Source: Acidobacteriota bacterium (lineage in GTDB: Bacteria; Acidobacteriota; Vicinamibacteria; Vicinamibacterales; SCN-69-37). Taken from it: DNA of 64,000 nt. The translations under genes were made by a program, and so were the position numbers. This document shows positions 63,066 through 64,000 of this stretch, one piece after another (position 1 is the first letter of the stretch; every line of letters begins with the position of its first letter). Below the pieces are notes generated by a model that was not told the DNA's origin, searched no databases, and saw nothing but the letters and a program-made list of their open reading frames with translations. The DNA lies in contig JADJUS010000022.1 in assembly GCA_016716905.1 (NCBI GenBank), forward strand, positions 434,001 to 498,000, read 5' to 3'.

Positions 63066-64000
63066 TCGGCGACCGCACACTTCTGGTGAATCCCCCGCTG
63101 GTGGGCGGCATCGCGTTTACGCGGCAGGGCCGCTGCCAGGAACGCGAAGAGGTGCTGGGCACCACCAAGCCGCCCTACACGCTGGCGCTCATGGCGGCGC
63201 TCCTGCGCCAGCGTGGCCAGCAGGTGCGGCTGGTGGACCTGACCGCGTCCCGCCGAAGCGTGGCGGACCTCATCAAGGACCTGGACGCGGAAGGCTTCGC
63301 GCCCACGCTGATTCTGTTTCCCAGCACCACGCCGACGTTGGTCGCCGACGCGGCCGCGATGGCCGAGCTCAAGGCCCACTACAAGGCGCCGATGTTCTGC
63401 TTCGGCCCCCATGCGTCCACGACGCCGGCCGAGTCCATGGCTCGCGCGCCGAAGGTGGATGGCATGTTCGTGGGCGAGCCCGAAGACGGCGCTCTGGAAC
63501 TGGCGGCGTTGACGGACATGAACGAGATCGGGAATGTCGCCAGCCTGACGTATCGACGCGGCGCCGAAGTCATTCCGCACCGCGCGCACGGCAGCTTCAA
63601 CGACTTCCTGACGGCGCCGATCCCGGCCTGGGACCTGCTCGACCTCTCGCAGTACACCCTGCCCCTGGCCAATCAGTCGTATGTGATCCTCGAGTCATCC
63701 CGCGGCTGCCCGTATACCTGCGACTTCTGCGTCGCACCCATTCACCAGGGCCACAAGTTCCGCGAGCGCAGCGCCTCGTCGATCGTCGATGAAATGGCGC
63801 ATGTGGTGCGCACCCACGGCGTCAAGTTCTTCTACCTCTGGGGCGACACGGTCACGCTCAACGTGAAGTCGTTCAGCGCGATCTGCGAAGAGATCATCGC
63901 GCGCAAGCTCGACGTGCAGTGGTTCGGCAACGCGCGCGCCGACAACCTGCAGGATCCTGCGTTTGTGGATCGCCTCAAGCGGTCGGGCTGCTGGATGCTG
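63062..64000 (+). CDS. B12-binding-type radical SAM protein (3' partial)
   Basis: 313 codons visible before the window ends. N-terminus RTLLVNPPLVGGIAF and an about 190-residue region resemble the cobalamin-binding Rossmann fold of BchE/HpnP-like enzymes (YTLALMAALLRQRGQQVRLV). The expected B12 His motif (DxHxxG) is not seen clearly; CFGPHASTTPAE carries GPHAS at about the right place. The radical SAM motif is SSRGCPYTCDFCV near residue 214 (CxxxCxxC), then FYLWGDTVTLNVKS. Members do methyl transfers, ring changes or phosphonate and lipid chemistry. The gene is joined to the preceding SPASM gene by ATGA. Confidence 0.9.
   Translation, partial: MIGDRTLLVNPPLVGGIAFTRQGRCQEREEVLGTTKPPYTLALMAALLRQRGQQVRLVDLTASRRSVADLIKDLDAEGFAPTLILFPSTTPTLVADAAAMAELKAHYKAPMFCFGPHASTTPAESMARAPKVDGMFVGEPEDGALELAALTDMNEIGNVASLTYRRGAEVIPHRAHGSFNDFLTAPIPAWDLLDLSQYTLPLANQSYVILESSRGCPYTCDFCVAPIHQGHKFRERSASSIVDEMAHVVRTHGVKFFYLWGDTVTLNVKSFSAICEEIIARKLDVQWFGNARADNLQDPAFVDRLKRSGCWML

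Noticed and set aside
39417..64000. Prophage or integrative island
   Set aside because: No integrase, structural phage genes, transposase or attachment-site pair were seen; genes overlap tightly and base composition looks like the rest.

Overview
The window is high-GC bacterial chromosome with dense, mostly overlapping genes. Best guess for the source is an Acidobacteriota genome, probably a Vicinamibacteria-like lineage. The reasons are the high GC, a diderm-type cell envelope (OmpA-like porin, GT9 heptosyltransferase-like protein), a MurE with the DNPR motif expected for meso-diaminopimelate, a complete dcw cluster, and short intergenic tandem arrays. This taxonomic call is an inference from general impression and not from a marker search.

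Layout. (1) 1-8818: the C-terminal half of a cyclic beta-glucan synthase-like GH94 protein, an OmpA/PKD outer-membrane protein, a string of small envelope or stress genes (secreted protein, coiled-coil protein, DksA-type zinc finger, 51-residue membrane peptide), a Crp/Fnr regulator and a convergent PA2779-like small protein. (2) 8924-15919: mutS2 (interrupted), dnaG, rpoD, a tRNA with anticodon CAT and a C4 zinc-ribbon coiled-coil protein. (3) 15859-20725: a GMC oxidoreductase, a Gfo/Idh/MocA oxidoreductase, a GT2, PgeF and a small unknown. (4) 20722-39294 on the minus strand: the division and cell-wall (dcw) cluster mraZ-rsmH-ftsL-ftsI-murE-murF-mraY-murD-ftsW-murG-murC-ftsQ-ftsA-ftsZ, ending in a B12-binding-type radical SAM gene. 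Nearly every junction is a 1-4 base stop/start overlap, and the cluster starts from a clear sigma70 promoter followed by three TGGA repeats at 10-base spacing that look like an MraZ operator. (5) 39417-64000 on the plus strand: a long surface-glycan cluster. It holds three DPM1-like GT2 enzymes, two GT4, a GT9, an unassigned GT-B-like protein, two SDR sugar-nucleotide enzymes, a DegT aminotransferase, four large GT-C/ArnT-like membrane proteins, a Wzx-like flippase, a methyltransferase and three radical SAM proteins (the last is cut by the window end).

The most unusual content is non-coding. mutS2 is broken, in frame, by a pair of identical 23-base palindromes arranged as back-to-back terminators with a TAA between them. 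The core of that palindrome reappears in the centre of a 309-base nested palindrome at 54901-55209, where perfect 25- and 28-base inverted repeats sit inside further arms and side hairpins. A second palindrome family, with core GCGAAATGCCACAAATG, encloses the tRNA gene in a 46/50-matched inverted repeat and recurs as a 206-base element at 53886-54091. A third imperfect inverted repeat sits between murD and ftsW. The genome therefore seems to carry several families of dispersed palindromic elements, some inserted in or against essential genes.

How the genes fit together: region 4 builds peptidoglycan precursors and the divisome. Region 5 probably makes polyprenyl-phosphate sugars (DPM1-like GT2) that the GT-C proteins use in the periplasm, plus lipid-linked oligosaccharide that the flippase exports. 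The SDR and aminotransferase enzymes supply modified sugar nucleotides, and the radical SAM and methyltransferase enzymes probably add unusual modifications. No polymerase (Wzy) was recognised with confidence.
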